A DNA stretch of 64,000 bases from CAWCUZ01 sp963798795 (GCA_963798795.1 CAWCUZ010000002.1:558001-622000), one strand, 5' to 3'; positions 14,941 to 25,268 are shown, counted from the first letter of the stretch. Notes: generated by a model not told the origin, from the letters alone. Translations and numbers: made by a program.

Positions 14941-16088
14941 CGAACGGCTCCGCGCACGACGACCGCGACGGCGTGAGCGGCCACGGCCTCGCCGCGGCCC
15001 ACCGCGTCCACGCCTTCGTTGGTCTTGCCCTTGACGCTGATGCGGTCGATGGGCAGATGGAGCACACCGGCGAGCCGCTCGCGAATGGCCGCCACGTGCG
15101 GCGACACGCGCGGCGCCTGCAGCACGACGGTCACGTCGGCGCTCGCCACGCGGAAGCCGTGCTCGCCGAGGATGGCGAGGGAGCGTGCGAGCAGATCGAG
15201 GCCGGCGGCGTCCTTCCAGACCGCATCGCTGTTGGGAAAGTACTGACCGATGTCGCCCAGGCCCGCGCCGCCGAGCACGGCGTCGATCAGGGCGTGACAC
15301 ACGACGTCGCCGTCGGAGTGGCCCGCCGGACCGCGGTCGAACGGAAGCGTGACGCCGGCCAGCACGAACGGCCGGCCCGCCTCGAGCCGGTGCAGGTCGT
15401 ATCCGGTGCCCACGCGCGGCGGGTCGAGCCGCGCCCGCACACTGTCGAGGTCTCCGGGCGTCGTGATCTTCACGTTCCGTTCGTCCCCTGAAACGATCCG
15501 GACGGCGTGGCCCAGCCGCTCGGCAATGGCCGCCTCATCGGTCGCGTCCGCAGCGCCGGGCGCGGAGACGACCTCGGCGAGCAGCGCACGGCGGAAACCC
15601 TGCGGCGTCTGCGCCATCCAGATTGACTCGCGCGGCAGGGTGGCCGCGACCGTGCCCGTCGCGGCATCCACCTGCTTGAGCGTGTCGCGCGCCGGCAGCG
15701 CGGGCACGGCGGCCCCGGCGGCCGCCACGCCGTCGAGCACGCGATCGATGAGCGGGTGATCGGCGAACGGCCGCACGGCGTCGTGGACGAGCACGACCTC
15801 CACGGCGTCCGAGATGGCGGCGAAGCCGCGCCGGACCGAGTCGTGCCGCATGGCGCCGCCGGCCACGACCTGACACGGATGCGTCGTCGGCCCGACGAGC
15901 GCCGGGCCGCCGGACACCAGCTCGACCGGCAGCACGACCACGAGTTCAGCCGTCCGCGGATGCGTGTCGAACGCCCGCACGCTGCGGCGGAGGATGGTCT
16001 CACCGCCAATCTCGAGGAGCGGCTTCGGGATGGCCGTCTTCATCCGATCGCCGCGCCCGGCGGCCACGATGATCACGCCGAAAGACAT
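14937..16088 (-). CDS. ispDF: bifunctional IspD/IspF isoprenoid enzyme
   Basis: A fusion of 2-C-methyl-D-erythritol 4-phosphate cytidylyltransferase (residues 1 to about 224) and 2-C-methyl-D-erythritol 2,4-cyclodiphosphate synthase (about 225-383) of the MEP pathway. The IspD half has the nucleotide-binding start VIIVAAGRGDRM, VHDAVRPF and WMAQTPQGF. The IspF half has GTGYDLHRLE, GHSDGDVVCHALIDA (zinc ligands) and GKTNEGVDAVGRGEAVAAHA. The ATG at 16088 has no Shine-Dalgarno sequence; a TACAAT box lies exactly six bases upstream, so the mRNA may be leaderless. It heads ispDF-gltX-rlmB. Confidence 0.95.
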   Translation of the reverse strand: MSFGVIIVAAGRGDRMKTAIPKPLLEIGGETILRRSVRAFDTHPRTAELVVVLPVELVSGGPALVGPTTHPCQVVAGGAMRHDSVRRGFAAISDAVEVVLVHDAVRPFADHPLIDRVLDGVAAAGAAVPALPARDTLKQVDAATGTVAATLPRESIWMAQTPQGFRRALLAEVVSAPGAADATDEAAIAERLGHAVRIVSGDERNVKITTPGDLDSVRARLDPPRVGTGYDLHRLEAGRPFVLAGVTLPFDRGPAGHSDGDVVCHALIDAVLGGAGLGDIGQYFPNSDAVWKDAAGLDLLARSLAILGEHGFRVASADVTVVLQAPRVSPHVAAIRERLAGVLHLPIDRISVKGKTNEGVDAVGRGEAVAAHAVAVVVRGAVR

Positions 16089-16094
16089 GGGCAG

Positions 16095-16100
16095 ATTGTA
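16095..16100 (-). promoter_or_regulatory. -10 box of a probable leaderless promoter for ispDF-gltX-rlmB
   Basis: TACAAT ends six bases (CTGCCC) before the ispDF ATG, so transcription should start at or next to the start codon. No Shine-Dalgarno sequence and no good -35 element are visible. The same spacing recurs at four other gene starts in the window. Confidence 0.55.
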
Positions 16101-16133
16101 ACGGGTCTGTCCGGTTCGGCCGCCCTCGGCGCC

Positions 16134-16763
16134 TCACGTGCAGAACCGGTCGATGCGATCCGCGGTCCGCGCGAGCGCCTCCTCGCCCACCACGGCGTCG
16201 AGCGCGGCGGGCACGAACACCACCACGAGCGCGCGGGTCGTTCCGGTCGTCACCATCGTCCGCGCCGAATCGGACGTCGGATTGCCGAACGGCCCGACGT
16301 CGTCGGCGAGCGTCAGCCGGCCGGCCACGTGCACCGTGTCCTTGCGAATCCCGTCGTACTGCTCGCCAGGCCCGCCGAGTCGGAGCGTCACCTCGCCGTG
16401 CAGCCGGTCGGCGTCGTAGAGGCCGAACGGCAGGCGCGACTCGAGCGAGCACCAGTTGACGACGTCCACCAGGCTGTTGATGCGCGGCAGCTCGTCGCCG
16501 CGCCGCGCGCGCCGCAGCAAGGCCTCCGACGAGGGACGCGTCTTCGTCGGGTCAATCCCGGCGCGCCGGTACATGGCCCGGACGGAGGACGTGATCTCGG
16601 GGGCATCCGCCGCCGCCCGCATGAGGCGCGCCGCCCCGCGCAGGGGTTCATCGAGCCGGTCGTCGCCTTCGCGCACGGTCAGCCGGCTCCACGCGCGCCA
16701 CGCCGGACGAACGAAGGCCGCGGCGTCGGGTGCGACCCGCAAGGAGAGGGGAGGCGCCATCAC
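16134..16763 (-). CDS. B3/B4 tRNA-binding-domain protein (PheT-like editing fold)
   Basis: A stand-alone protein of 209 residues resembling the B3/B4 domain of the phenylalanyl-tRNA synthetase beta chain. The conserved core is LPRINSLVDVVNWCSLESRL...GPFGNPTSDSARTMVT. Stand-alone members of this family are poorly characterised; an RNA-binding or mis-acylated tRNA editing role is only inferred. The start overlaps the stop of the plsC-like gene by four bases (16760-16763), so the two are co-translated. Confidence 0.8.
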   Translation of the reverse strand: MMAPPLSLRVAPDAAAFVRPAWRAWSRLTVREGDDRLDEPLRGAARLMRAAADAPEITSSVRAMYRRAGIDPTKTRPSSEALLRRARRGDELPRINSLVDVVNWCSLESRLPFGLYDADRLHGEVTLRLGGPGEQYDGIRKDTVHVAGRLTLADDVGPFGNPTSDSARTMVTTGTTRALVVVFVPAALDAVVGEEALARTADRIDRFCT

Positions 16764-17500
16764 CCGGAAGCGGTCTTCACGTCGGGCGAGGTCGAAGCCG
16801 CGACGGTCGCCTGCACGCGCTCGGCAAGGGCGCGCGCGTCATCGCGATTGAGCGAGGTCGTCGCGACCGGATCGTGCAGGATGACCTCCACGTCGGCGGG
16901 CGTGGCCATGAGGCGGCCCTTCGGCAGCACGCGCCGGGTGCCCACGATCGTCACGGGCACGATCGGAAGTCCGTTCTCGATCGCCAGCAGGAAGATCCCG
17001 CCCTTGAAGCGGCCGACCCGCCCGTCGGAGGTTCGCGACGCCTCGGGAAAGACCACGAGCGAGGCGCCGTGGCGGACCATGCGCTGCATCCGCTTCAGGA
17101 TGGCCGCCCCGGGGCGCGCCCGATCGACGAGCAGATGGCCGGCGCGGCGGAGATGCCAGCCGATGAACGGCACCCGGCCCAGCGCCGCCTTGGCCATCAG
17201 CCGGACCTGGAATGGCAGCGCCGCGAACAGCACGGGGATATCGAAGAAACTCGAGTGGTTCGCGACGAACACGCACCCGGCCCCGCGGTCGGGCAGCGCC
17301 ACACCGCTGACGCGCAGCCGCACGCCGGTCACGCGCAGGATGACGCGCCCCCACCGACGCGCCCAGCGGTGCGCCGCATCGCCGCTCGGGTCGACGAGGG
17401 TCGAAAGCAACGAGGCCGTGCCGCAGACAATCGTGGCGCCGGCAAGGACCGGAATCAGGTAGAAGACCGTTCGCCACCAGTCGTACGGCGGCAGCTTCAC
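16760..17500 (-). CDS. plsC: 1-acyl-sn-glycerol-3-phosphate acyltransferase (PlsC family)
   Basis: Transfers a fatty acyl chain to lysophosphatidate to make phosphatidate at the inner membrane, 246 residues. It has an N-terminal membrane span (about residues 10-32), the catalytic HX4D motif NHSSFFD, and the acceptor-binding motif FPEASRTSDG (FPEGTRS in the classical enzyme). The ATG at 17500 overlaps the upstream PIN/TRAM gene by four bases (ATGA). Substrate specificity cannot be read from sequence. Confidence 0.87.
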   Translation of the reverse strand: MKLPPYDWWRTVFYLIPVLAGATIVCGTASLLSTLVDPSGDAAHRWARRWGRVILRVTGVRLRVSGVALPDRGAGCVFVANHSSFFDIPVLFAALPFQVRLMAKAALGRVPFIGWHLRRAGHLLVDRARPGAAILKRMQRMVRHGASLVVFPEASRTSDGRVGRFKGGIFLLAIENGLPIVPVTIVGTRRVLPKGRLMATPADVEVILHDPVATTSLNRDDARALAERVQATVAASTSPDVKTASG

Positions 17501-18555
17501 GCCTGGGCGGCCGGGCGGGCGCGGCGTCCGGAGTCTTCCCGCTCGGGCCGGCCCGCCTCGGCGACAGCCGCCGGATCGGCATGCCGGCCGAAAATCATGC
17601 GCCCGGCGGTCGTCTGCAGGACGCTGGTGACGACGATATCGAGGCTGCGCCCGATCTTGCTCCGGGCGTTGTCGACGACGACCATCGTGCCGTCGTCGAG
17701 ATATGCGACGCCCTGGTTGTATTCCTTGCCCTCTTTCAGGATGAAGACGTTCATCAGCTCGCCGGGCAGGACGACGGGCCTGAGGGAGTTGGCGAGCTCG
17801 TTGATGTTGAGCACCTCGACGCCGCGGAGCTGGGCGACCTTGTTCAGGTTGAAGTCATTGGTCACGATCCGGCCGAGCAGCGTGCGTGCCAGCTCGATCA
17901 GCTTCATGTCCACTTCCTTGACGTCCGGGAAGTCGACGTCGGAAATCATGACCTCGATGCCCGACATCTTGCGGATGCGATGGAGGACGTCGAGCCCGCG
18001 GCGGCCGCGGTTGCGCTTGAGCGGATCGGCGGAATCCGCGACGAACTGCAGTTCCTTGAGGACGAACTGCGGGATCACGAGCGTGCCGTCCAGAAACCCG
18101 GTCTCGACGACGTCGGCCACGCGGCCGTCGATGATGACGCTCGTGTCCAGAATGCGATACCGCTTCTGGGGCCGGGCATCCCGGAACAGACTGGCGAACT
18201 TGGCCGGCTCGAGCCATTCGCCCTTGCGCACGCCGAAGACCAGGCCCAGGTAGGGCAGCACACTGATGATCAGGAAGTGCATGAACTTGACGCGCGTGTC
18301 GGCGGTATCGGCCCAGAAGAACGCGGTGCTGAGCGCCTTGGCGATCGTCAGGCCGACGCCGAAGCCGAGCAGGCCGCCGAGCAGCCGCGTCACGGCGGTG
18401 TCGCGCAAGCGCGCCTCGGTCATCACGATGACGAGGGCCGCTCCGAGTCCAACAGCCGCGTTCACCGCCAGGTGTCCCTCGATGGGGCGGATCAGCGTGG
18501 CGGCGTAGGCCACGACGAACACGAACAGCGCGCGCACGAGCAGAAAGCCGTGCAT
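17497..18555 (-). CDS. PIN/TRAM-domain membrane protein (YacL type)
   Basis: A 352-residue protein with four hydrophobic segments at the N-terminus (to about residue 110), a PIN-like nuclease domain (RILDTSVIIDGRVADV at about residue 134, with acidic residues also in IVTNDFNLNK) and a C-terminal TRAM RNA-binding domain (LPGELMNVFILKEGKEYNQG). This layout matches the YacL family of putative membrane-tethered RNases. The last about 30 residues are charged and not conserved. The ATG at 18555 has TAGAAT six bases upstream and no Shine-Dalgarno, so it probably heads a leaderless transcript with plsC and the B3/4 gene. Confidence 0.88.
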   Translation of the reverse strand: MHGFLLVRALFVFVVAYAATLIRPIEGHLAVNAAVGLGAALVIVMTEARLRDTAVTRLLGGLLGFGVGLTIAKALSTAFFWADTADTRVKFMHFLIISVLPYLGLVFGVRKGEWLEPAKFASLFRDARPQKRYRILDTSVIIDGRVADVVETGFLDGTLVIPQFVLKELQFVADSADPLKRNRGRRGLDVLHRIRKMSGIEVMISDVDFPDVKEVDMKLIELARTLLGRIVTNDFNLNKVAQLRGVEVLNINELANSLRPVVLPGELMNVFILKEGKEYNQGVAYLDDGTMVVVDNARSKIGRSLDIVVTSVLQTTAGRMIFGRHADPAAVAEAGRPEREDSGRRARPAAQA

Positions 18556-18561
18556 GCCGAC

Positions 18562-18567
18562 ATTCTA
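18562..18567 (-). promoter_or_regulatory. -10 box of a probable leaderless promoter for the PIN/TRAM operon
   Basis: TAGAAT is followed by GTCGGC and then the ATG, a six-base spacing identical to that before ispDF, the Trm112-like gene, the GT4 gene and the DUF3108-like gene. No Shine-Dalgarno sequence is present and no consensus -35 is visible. Confidence 0.5.
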
Positions 18568-18653
18568 ATCGCGGTCCTCGGGGTTTTGATATAACCTCGA
18601 CCGAGGCGTGTTCCCGGCCAGCGGGCGACCGGTTGGCGCCGCGTGGACCGCCG

Positions 18654-20395
18654 ATGCAGACACAATCCTCGTTCCGGTGGCTGGCGGCTGGCCTCACGGC
18701 GATCAGCTTCACCTTGTGCATGCGGCTCGGAGTGGCGCGGCCGGCCGCAGGGGGCGGAACGTGGCAGCTCGCGCACGCGCCTCGCGCCTCGGCTCTGGTT
18801 CCCGCGCCGCGCGCGCCCGGCGGGTTCCTCGAGCCGGCGGGTCAAAGCACGCCCCGCGCACGCGTCTCGCCGCTGCAGATTCGCGCCCTCCTTCCCGAGC
18901 GCGGCCCGTTCATGTTCCCATCGCCGTACAGAACCGAGGGAATCCGGCTGACGAACGCCAGCGACTGCCCGCAGGCAAGCGACTGTGTCACGCCGGTCGG
19001 CTATTCGTACTGGCGCAACATCAACGCGCACGCCGGGCGCCCCACGCTGCTCGCGTTCGTCACCCTCAACACCGGCGGAGGCGGATCGGGACCGACGCTC
19101 TTCAGCTACGACAAGACCACAGGGGAGACGCGAAATCTGGGGTCAATCTTCCTCCCGGCAGTCCGTACCGCGCCGAGAGCGGCGAGGGCTGGTATTTCAG
19201 CGCGACGCTGCCGACCACGCTGTACGTCGTTCCGAGCATCAGTCCGCGCCTGCTCCGCTACGACGTGCTCTCCCATGCCTCGGAGGTGGTGTTCGACGTC
19301 AGCACGGCCTTCGGCGCCGACACGTACCTCTGGCAGGTCCATTCGAGCGCGAACGACCGCGTCCATTCGTTCACGCTGCGCCGCAACGTCAGCTATGACG
19401 AGCTGGGCTGCGGCGTCTACAACGAAAGCACGGCGCGCTTCACCTTCTTCGAAGCCAAGAAGGACTTCGACGAGTGTCAGATCGACGCGAGCGGACGCTA
19501 CCTGACCATCAAGGAACAATGGGACGGCCGAGACGACATCGACACGGTCATCGAGGACCTGCAGACCGGGGAGCGTCAGGTCCTGGCGGATCGGCAGGGC
19601 GGCGGCGGTCACTCCGACGAGGGATTCGGGTATCTGATCGGGGAGGACAACTGGTACGACGCGCCCGGCGCCCTGCGGCTGTGGTTCTTCGACCGGCCCT
19701 TGGCCGACCCCGCGCAGGGCCACGTCGTCTATCGCGGCACCGCGTGGGCCGAAGCGAGCTCGCATGTCTCACACACGAATGCGGTGAACGCGCCGCCGCA
19801 GGCCCAGTTTGCCTGCTCCACCACGACGTTCGTGACCCGGCCGGCCGCGCCGGTCGCGCGCGAGGGCGAGGTCTACTGCTTTCGGCTCGACGGTTCCGAG
19901 ATCGTCCTGGTCGCTGCCCCGACCCTGGTGGATGTGACCGCTCCCGGCGGCCGTGACTACTATTCCAAACTGCCGAAGGGCAACCTGGACCCCACCGGCG
20001 AGTATTTCATCTGGACGACGAACGCCGGCACCAATCGTCTGGATGCGTTCCTCGTCCGCCTGCCCTATCAACTGCTGGTCTCCCAACCGGGCGTACCGTC
20101 CGCGGACACGATGCCGCCCGCGGTGGAAGTGACGCTGCCGCGGGCGAACACCACGGTCACGCGCACCGTGCTCGTCGGCGCCAAGGCCATCGACAACGTG
20201 GGCGTGGTATCCGTGCAGTTCAAGCTGGACGGCCAGGATCTGGGCCCGGCGCTCACCGCGGCGCCGTACCAGATGAGCTGGGACACGACGACGACCGCGA
20301 AAGGCGCGCACACCTTGACGGCGGTGGCGCGCGACGCCGCAGGCAACCAGGCGACGTCGCCCCCGGTCACGGTCGTCGTCCAGCCGCCGGCGTAG
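18654..20395 (+). CDS. secreted protein with C-terminal Ig-like domain (one frameshift)
   Basis: About 580 residues. A signal-peptide-like N-terminus (about residues 1-28, hydrophobic LAAGLTAISFTLC) is followed by a long region without a recognised domain that looks beta-rich and carries WD/propeller-like stretches (TLFSYDKTTGETR, LTIKEQWDGRDDIDTVIEDL). Residues about 485-580 form a bacterial Ig-like domain (PPAVEVTLPRAN...AKAIDNVGVVSVQFKLDGQ). The frame breaks once at about 19157, where one G missing from the run CCCGG would restore SIFLPGSPYRAESGEG. A TATAAC box lies at 18590 on the plus strand. The function is unknown; extracellular or periplasmic location is inferred. Confidence 0.7.
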
Positions 20396-20406
20396 CCACG
20401 CCCCCG

Positions 20407-21776
20407 CTAGATCAGCGCGGCGAGCGCCTCGTCGACCGTGCGAACGCCGACCAGGTCCAGCCCGCGGGGCGCATCGCCTGGCGCGAGCGCGGCTGCGGGC
20501 AGGACGCAGCGCGCAAAGCCGAGTTGCGCCGCTTCGCGCACGCGCAGCGCAGCCTGTGGCGTGGTCCGAATCTCGCCCGCCAGGCCGACCTCGCCGAAGA
20601 CGACCGTGTCGTCGTGCAGCGGCTGGTTGCGAAGGCTGGAGGCGACGGCCGCGACAATCGCCAGGTCGGCCGCCGGCTCGTCGACCGCCACGCCGCCCAC
20701 GACGTTGACGAACACGTCGTCAGCCGACAGGTTCAGGCCCGCCCGCTTCTCGAGGACCGCCAGCAGCAGCGCGAGGCGGTTCTGGTCGAGCCCGTTGGCC
20801 GTCCGCCGCGCGTTGCCGTACGCGGCCGCGCTGACGAGCGCCTGAACCTCGACGAGCATCGGACGCGATCCCTCGATCGTGCACGACACCGCGGAGCCGG
20901 GCACCTGCCGCGGGCGCTCCGCCAGGAACAGCTCCGACGGGTTGGGCACGGGGCGCAGGCCGGTGCCGGTCATTTCGAAGACGCCCAGTTCGCTCACCGC
21001 GCCGAACCGGTTCTTGACCGCCCGCACGATGCGGTGGGCGTGGTGGTGATCGCCCTCGAAGTACAGCACCGTGTCCACGACGTGCTCGAGCACCTTGGGA
21101 CCGGCCAGGCGAACCGTCCTTCGTGACGTGGCCGACCAGGATCGTCGGCAGGTTCCGGCCTTTCGCCGTGAACAGCAGGTCGGTCGCCGCCTGGCGGACC
21201 TGGCTGACGCTGCCCGGCGCGGAGGTCATGCGCAGCGAGAAGACGGTCTGGATGGAGTCGACAATCAGCAGCGCGGGCTTCAGCCGGGCGGCTTCCTCGA
21301 GAATCCGCTCGAGGCACGTCTCGGCGAGCAGGTAGAGCGGCGCGCCGCCCAGGCCGAGTCGTTCACCGCGGAGCTTGATCTGATGCTCCGATTCCTCGCC
21401 GGAACAGTACAGCACCGGGCCGGCCGGCGGCCGCGAAGTGGGCGGCCGCCTGCAGCAGCAGGGTCGACTTGCCGATGCCCGGTTCGCCGCCGAGCAGCAC
21501 GAGGGACCCCGGCACGATCCCGCCGCCGAGCACGCGATCGAACTCGCTGATGCCACTCGGAATGCGCTCCGCCGCGACGGCTTGCACGTCGTCGTAGAGA
21601 CGCGCCGGCCCGCCGCCGAGCACGGCCGGACCGGCCCGTTCGCCCGCTGCCGGACGCGCCGGCGCCACGCGCTCCTCGACGAACGAGTTCCACTCACCGC
21701 ATTCGGGGCAGCGGCCGAGCCACTTCGGCGACTGCGCGCCGCAGGACTGGCAGACGAAGACGGTACGGGACTTCAT
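20407..21776 (-). CDS. radA: DNA repair protein RadA (two frameshifts)
   Basis: A RecA-like branch-migration ATPase, about 456 residues after repair. The N-terminal zinc finger is CQSCGAQSPKWLGRCPECG; Walker A is GGEPGIGKSTLLLQ; the KNRFG motif and the C-terminal Lon-protease-like domain (residues about 290-456, VNVVGGVAVDEPAADLAIV) are all present. Single extra bases at about 21419 (after the Walker A region) and about 21112 (in HVTKDGS-LAGPKVLEH) split it into three frames. It converges with the upstream plus-strand gene, 11 bases apart, and lies after alr. Frameshifts are probably sequence errors. Confidence 0.9.
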
Positions 21777-21780
21777 CGCA

Positions 21781-21997
21781 AGGCAGAAGACAGAAGGCAG
21801 GAGGCAGAAGGCGGGAATGCGAGCGCCGTGCCAGCGACGATCGAGGAATTGAGCAGCGTCCTCACGGTTACCGCCAGTCGTCTCAGAGAGCCCGGGTAGT
21901 ACCTACCCTGGCACATCGCAGGGGTCCCGATCACTACCCGTCTCCGTTCGTTTGTCTTGCCTTCTGCCTTCTGCCTTCTGCCTTCTGCCTTCTGCCT
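21781..21997. repeat. inverted pair of heptamer arrays between radA and alr
   Basis: GGCAGAAG-type heptamers at 21781-21813 and CTTCTGCC-type heptamers at about 21957-21997 face each other across about 140 bases that show no gene. The second array directly abuts the alr stop codon. The arrangement repeats that seen next to tRNA-Trp. The inverted pair could form a long imperfect hairpin. Confidence 0.7.
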
Positions 21998-23152
21998 TTA
22001 GCTCTCGTACCGCCTCTCGATCCTCGCCCCCAGCCGGCAGACGACCTCCCACGGAATCGCGCCGATGGCGGCGGCGACTTCGCGCGCCGTGATCGCTTCG
22101 TCGCCCTGCGCGCCGATGATCGCCACGTCGTCGCCCGGCGAGACGTCGAGGCCGGTGACATCGACCATGATCATGTCCATGCAGACGGACCCGACGATGG
22201 GGACGCGCCGCCCGCGCACCAGCGCGGACGCGCGGTCCGGCCAGCCGCGTGTCCAGGCCGTCGGCGTAGCCGGCCGGCACGATCGCGATCGTTCGCGGCG
22301 CCGTCGGCCGCCCAGCGGAGGCCGTAGCCGGTGCCCTCGCCGCGGCCGCATCCCCTTCACCGCCACGATACGGCTGGTCAGTGACAGGGCAGGTCGCAGC
22401 GGCAGGTCGACGCGTCGAGCGGCGGCGGCACGATGCCGTAGAGCAGCAGGCCGGGACGCACCCAGTCGTACCAGGTCCGGCTGTCGCGCAGCAGCGCGGC
22501 CGAGTTGGCGGCGTGCCGGCGCGACGCGGGCAGCCCCATGGCGCCGAGCGCTGCTGTGGCGCGCGTCGAAACGCGCCCGCTGCTCTTCGAGAAACGGCGA
22601 CTCGGGCATGGTCGGCGGTCGCGAAATGCGTGTAGACGGCCTCGAACCGAGGTGTGCGCTGCCGAGCACACGCCGGCATCGTCCGCGCCAGGTTGTCGTG
22701 GCGGAAGCCGAGCCGGTTCATGCCGGTGTCGATCTTCAGGTGACAGCGCAGGCGCCGCGCCGCGCGCGGCGGCGCGCCTCTGCGAGCGCGCGGGCGGCCG
22801 CCGGCGTCGACACGGTCGGCGTCAGGTCGCAGTCGAAGACGCCGGCCGAGGTCGCTGACGCTGAGCGCGCCGAACACCAGGATCGGAACGCGCACGCCCG
22901 CCTCGCGCAGCGATGATGCCCTCCTCGATGTCGGCGCAGGCCAGCATCGACGCGCCGGCGCGCTCGAGCGCCAGACCCGACCGGCGCCGCCCCGTGGCCG
23001 TAGGCGTTGGCCTTGACGACGGCGATGACGCCGGGCGGCCGCGCCGGCCGTCGGCGCGGCATCTCGCTGCGCGACGCAGGTCGCGCAATCGCGCGCGAAG
23101 ATTGGCCTCGACCGCCGTCGAGATCGACCGTGGCGACGGTCGGCCGGATCAC
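21998..23152 (-). CDS. alr: alanine racemase (several frameshifts)
   Basis: PLP enzyme interconverting L- and D-alanine for peptidoglycan, about 385 residues after repair. Recognisable fragments occur in order in different frames: start IRPTVATVDLDG, the PLP-lysine segment AVVKANAYGHG, RCHLKIDTGMNRLGF, YTHFATADH, the RPGLLLYGIVPP segment, GSVCMDMIMVDVTGLDV and the end CRLGARIERRYES. At least six single-base indels are needed between about 22200 and 23100, the densest cluster in the window. The GTG at 23152 overlaps the dnaB stop (GTGA). Whether it is a decayed gene or badly sequenced cannot be told from sequence alone; the latter is more likely since flanking essential genes show the same defect. 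Confidence 0.8.
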
Positions 23153-24509
23153 GGCTCAGGCCTCCTGCCGGTCGCCGCCGCCGGCTGCAGGTTCTCGAAC
23201 CGCGTGTACTGCTTGAGGAAGGCCAGCGCACCGTGCCGGTCGGGCCGTTGCGCTGCTTGCCGATGATGATCTCGGCCATGCCTTCGACCTCGGGCCGTCG
23301 CTCCGGCGTCCTGCGCGTACATGTCCTCGCGGAAGATGAAGAGCACGACGTCGGCGTCCTGCTCGAGGGCGCCGGACTCGCGCAGGTCGGACAACTGCGG
23401 CCGGTGGTCGCCGCGGGCCTCGGGGGCGCGGCTGAGCTGGCTCAGCGCGAGGATCGGCACGTCCAGCTCCTTGGCCAGAATCTTCAGCGAGCGCGAGATC
23501 GACGCCAGCTCCTGCTGGCGGTTCTCGAACCGGCCGCGGCCCTGCATCAGCTGCAGGTAGTCGACGACGAGCAGGTCGAGGCCGTGCTCGAGCTTGAGCC
23601 GGCGCGCCTTGGCGCGCATCTCGAGGATGCCGAGCCGGGCGAGTCGTCGATGAAGACCTTCGCGTCGTGCAGCCGGCCGAACGCGTCGACGAGGCGCGCG
23701 TAGTCCTGTTCGCCCAGGTACCCGCCGCGGAACCGGTGCGCGTCGACGCGCGCCTCGGACGTGAGCATGCGGATGAACAGCTGCTCCTTCGACATCTCCA
23801 GGCTGAAGATGCCGACTGTCTTGCGGGCGCTCGCGATCGCGGCATGGAGCGCCATGTTGAGCACGAAGCTCGTCTTGCCCATCGACGGGCGCGCGGCGAC
23901 GATGACGAGATCCGACTTCTGGAATCCCGAGGTCAGCTCGTCGAGATCGACGAACCCGCTCGGCACGCCGGTGACGAGCCCGCGGTGCTCCTGCAGCTGC
24001 TCGATGAGCTGGTAGCCGGAATCGACGAGCTCGCGACAGCCGGACGAACCCCGCCCGCAGCCGGTGCTCGGCGATCTGGAAGATCGACCGCTCCGCCTCG
24101 TCGAGCAGGTCGTCGGCGTCCTCCTCGGCGTCGTAGGCGCGCACGAGCACGTCGTTGGCGGACTGGATCAGCCGGCGCAGCGTCGACTTTTCCTTGACGA
24201 TGCGGGCGTAGTACTCGACGTTGGCCGACCGCGGCACGCCGTCGGTCAGCGCGCTGATGTAGGCCGGACCGCCGACGTCGTCCAGCTCGCCCGCCCGGTC
24301 AGCTCGTCCTTGAGCGTGACCAGGTCGACCGGCTCGCTGCGATCGGTGAGCGCGACCATCTTCTCGAAGATGCGCCGGTGCGCGTCGCGGAAGAAGTCCT
24401 GCGCGTCGATGACCTCGGCGGCCTGGTTGAACGCCTGGTTGTTGATGAGGATCGCGCCGAGCACACACTTCTCGGCTTCGAGGTTGTGCGGCAGCGTGCG
24501 GTCGGACAT
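23149..24509 (-). CDS. dnaB: replicative DNA helicase DnaB (several frameshifts)
   Basis: Hexameric helicase that unwinds DNA at the replication fork, about 453 residues after repair. The N-terminal domain starts RTLPHNLEAEKCVLGAIL; the ATPase domain has VIVAARPSMGKTSFVLNMAL (Walker A), LLVVDYLQLM (Walker B), and LSQLSRAPEARGDHRPQLSD. About five single-base frameshifts fall near 24297, 24035, 23640, 23300 and 23225, and each is repaired by one base. It follows rplI by four bases and overlaps alr. As an essential gene it is almost certainly intact in the cell. Confidence 0.9.
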
Positions 24510-24513
24510 CGGC

Positions 24514-24966
24514 CTACTCGGCCGGAACGATCTGCACCTTCACCTGGGCGGTCACGTCGCGATGCAGCTTGATCGGCACGACGTGCTCGCCGAGGGTCTT
24601 CAGCGGCTCGTCCAGCTGGATCCTGCGCCGGTCGACGGTGAGGGCGTGAGCCGCGAGCGCCTCGGCGATATCGGCCGTGGTCACCGATCCGAAGAGCGTC
24701 TCGTTCTCGCCGACCCGGCGCGCGATGGCCAGCTCCACCGTCTCGAGCCGCTTGGCCAGCGCTTCGGCAATCTGGCGCTCTTCGGCTTCCCGGGCGTCGG
24801 CGCGGGCGCGTTCGCGCTCGATCTGCCGCTTGTTCTCGTCGGTGACCGCCAGCGCCAGCTTGCGCGGGAACAGGTAATTGCGCGCGTAGCCGTCGGCGAC
24901 CTTGACGATCTCGCCGCGCCGCCCGAGGTGCTCGACGTGCTCCTTGAGAATGACTTCGATGGCCAT
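24514..24966 (-). CDS. rplI: 50S ribosomal protein bL9
   Basis: A 150-residue two-domain ribosomal protein. The N-terminal rRNA-binding domain carries VEHLGRRGEIVKVADGYARNYLFP, the family signature; a long charged helix links it to the C-terminal domain. The start is the ATG at 24966 (MAIEVILKEHVEH); upstream codons are not conserved. It lies between rpsR and dnaB in the usual rpsF-rpsR-rplI-dnaB order. Confidence 0.96.
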   Translation of the reverse strand: MAIEVILKEHVEHLGRRGEIVKVADGYARNYLFPRKLALAVTDENKRQIERERARADAREAEERQIAEALAKRLETVELAIARRVGENETLFGSVTTADIAEALAAHALTVDRRRIQLDEPLKTLGEHVVPIKLHRDVTAQVKVQIVPAE

Positions 24967-24983
24967 GACGCGTCGGTCCCCCG

Positions 24984-25268
24984 TCAGTCGGTCACGTACG
25001 GCACGAGCGCGAGCTGGCGGGCCCGCTTGATGGCCGTCTGCAGCGCGCGCTGGTGCCTCGCGCACGTGCCCGAGATGCGCCGCGGCTGGATCTTGCCGCG
25101 CTCGGGAATGAACGGCGCCAGCAGCTTGACGTCCTTGTAGTTGATGTAGTCGATCTTCTCGACGCAGAACTTGCAGACCCGCCGGCGCCGGAAGAACCCG
25201 CGGCGTCCGCCCTTGTCGGCGCCGCGGCCGGCCGAGCGGCCGCCTTTCGAATCACGTTCGTCGCTCAT
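24984..25268 (-). CDS. rpsR: 30S ribosomal protein bS18
   Basis: 94 residues; binds bS6 in the platform of the small subunit. The core CKFCVEKIDYINYKDVKLL and RRISGTCARHQRALQTAIKR is conserved. The N-terminal about 25 residues are Gly/Arg/Lys-rich and variable. Cysteines in CKFC and GTCARH suggest the zinc-binding form. It starts three bases after rpsF ends. Confidence 0.96.
   Translation of the reverse strand: MSDERDSKGGRSAGRGADKGGRRGFFRRRRVCKFCVEKIDYINYKDVKLLAPFIPERGKIQPRRISGTCARHQRALQTAIKRARQLALVPYVTD

Noticed and set aside
20407..24509. radA, alr and dnaB as pseudogenes
   Set aside because: dnaB is essential and its segments are all present in order; the many single-base breaks are better explained as sequence errors.
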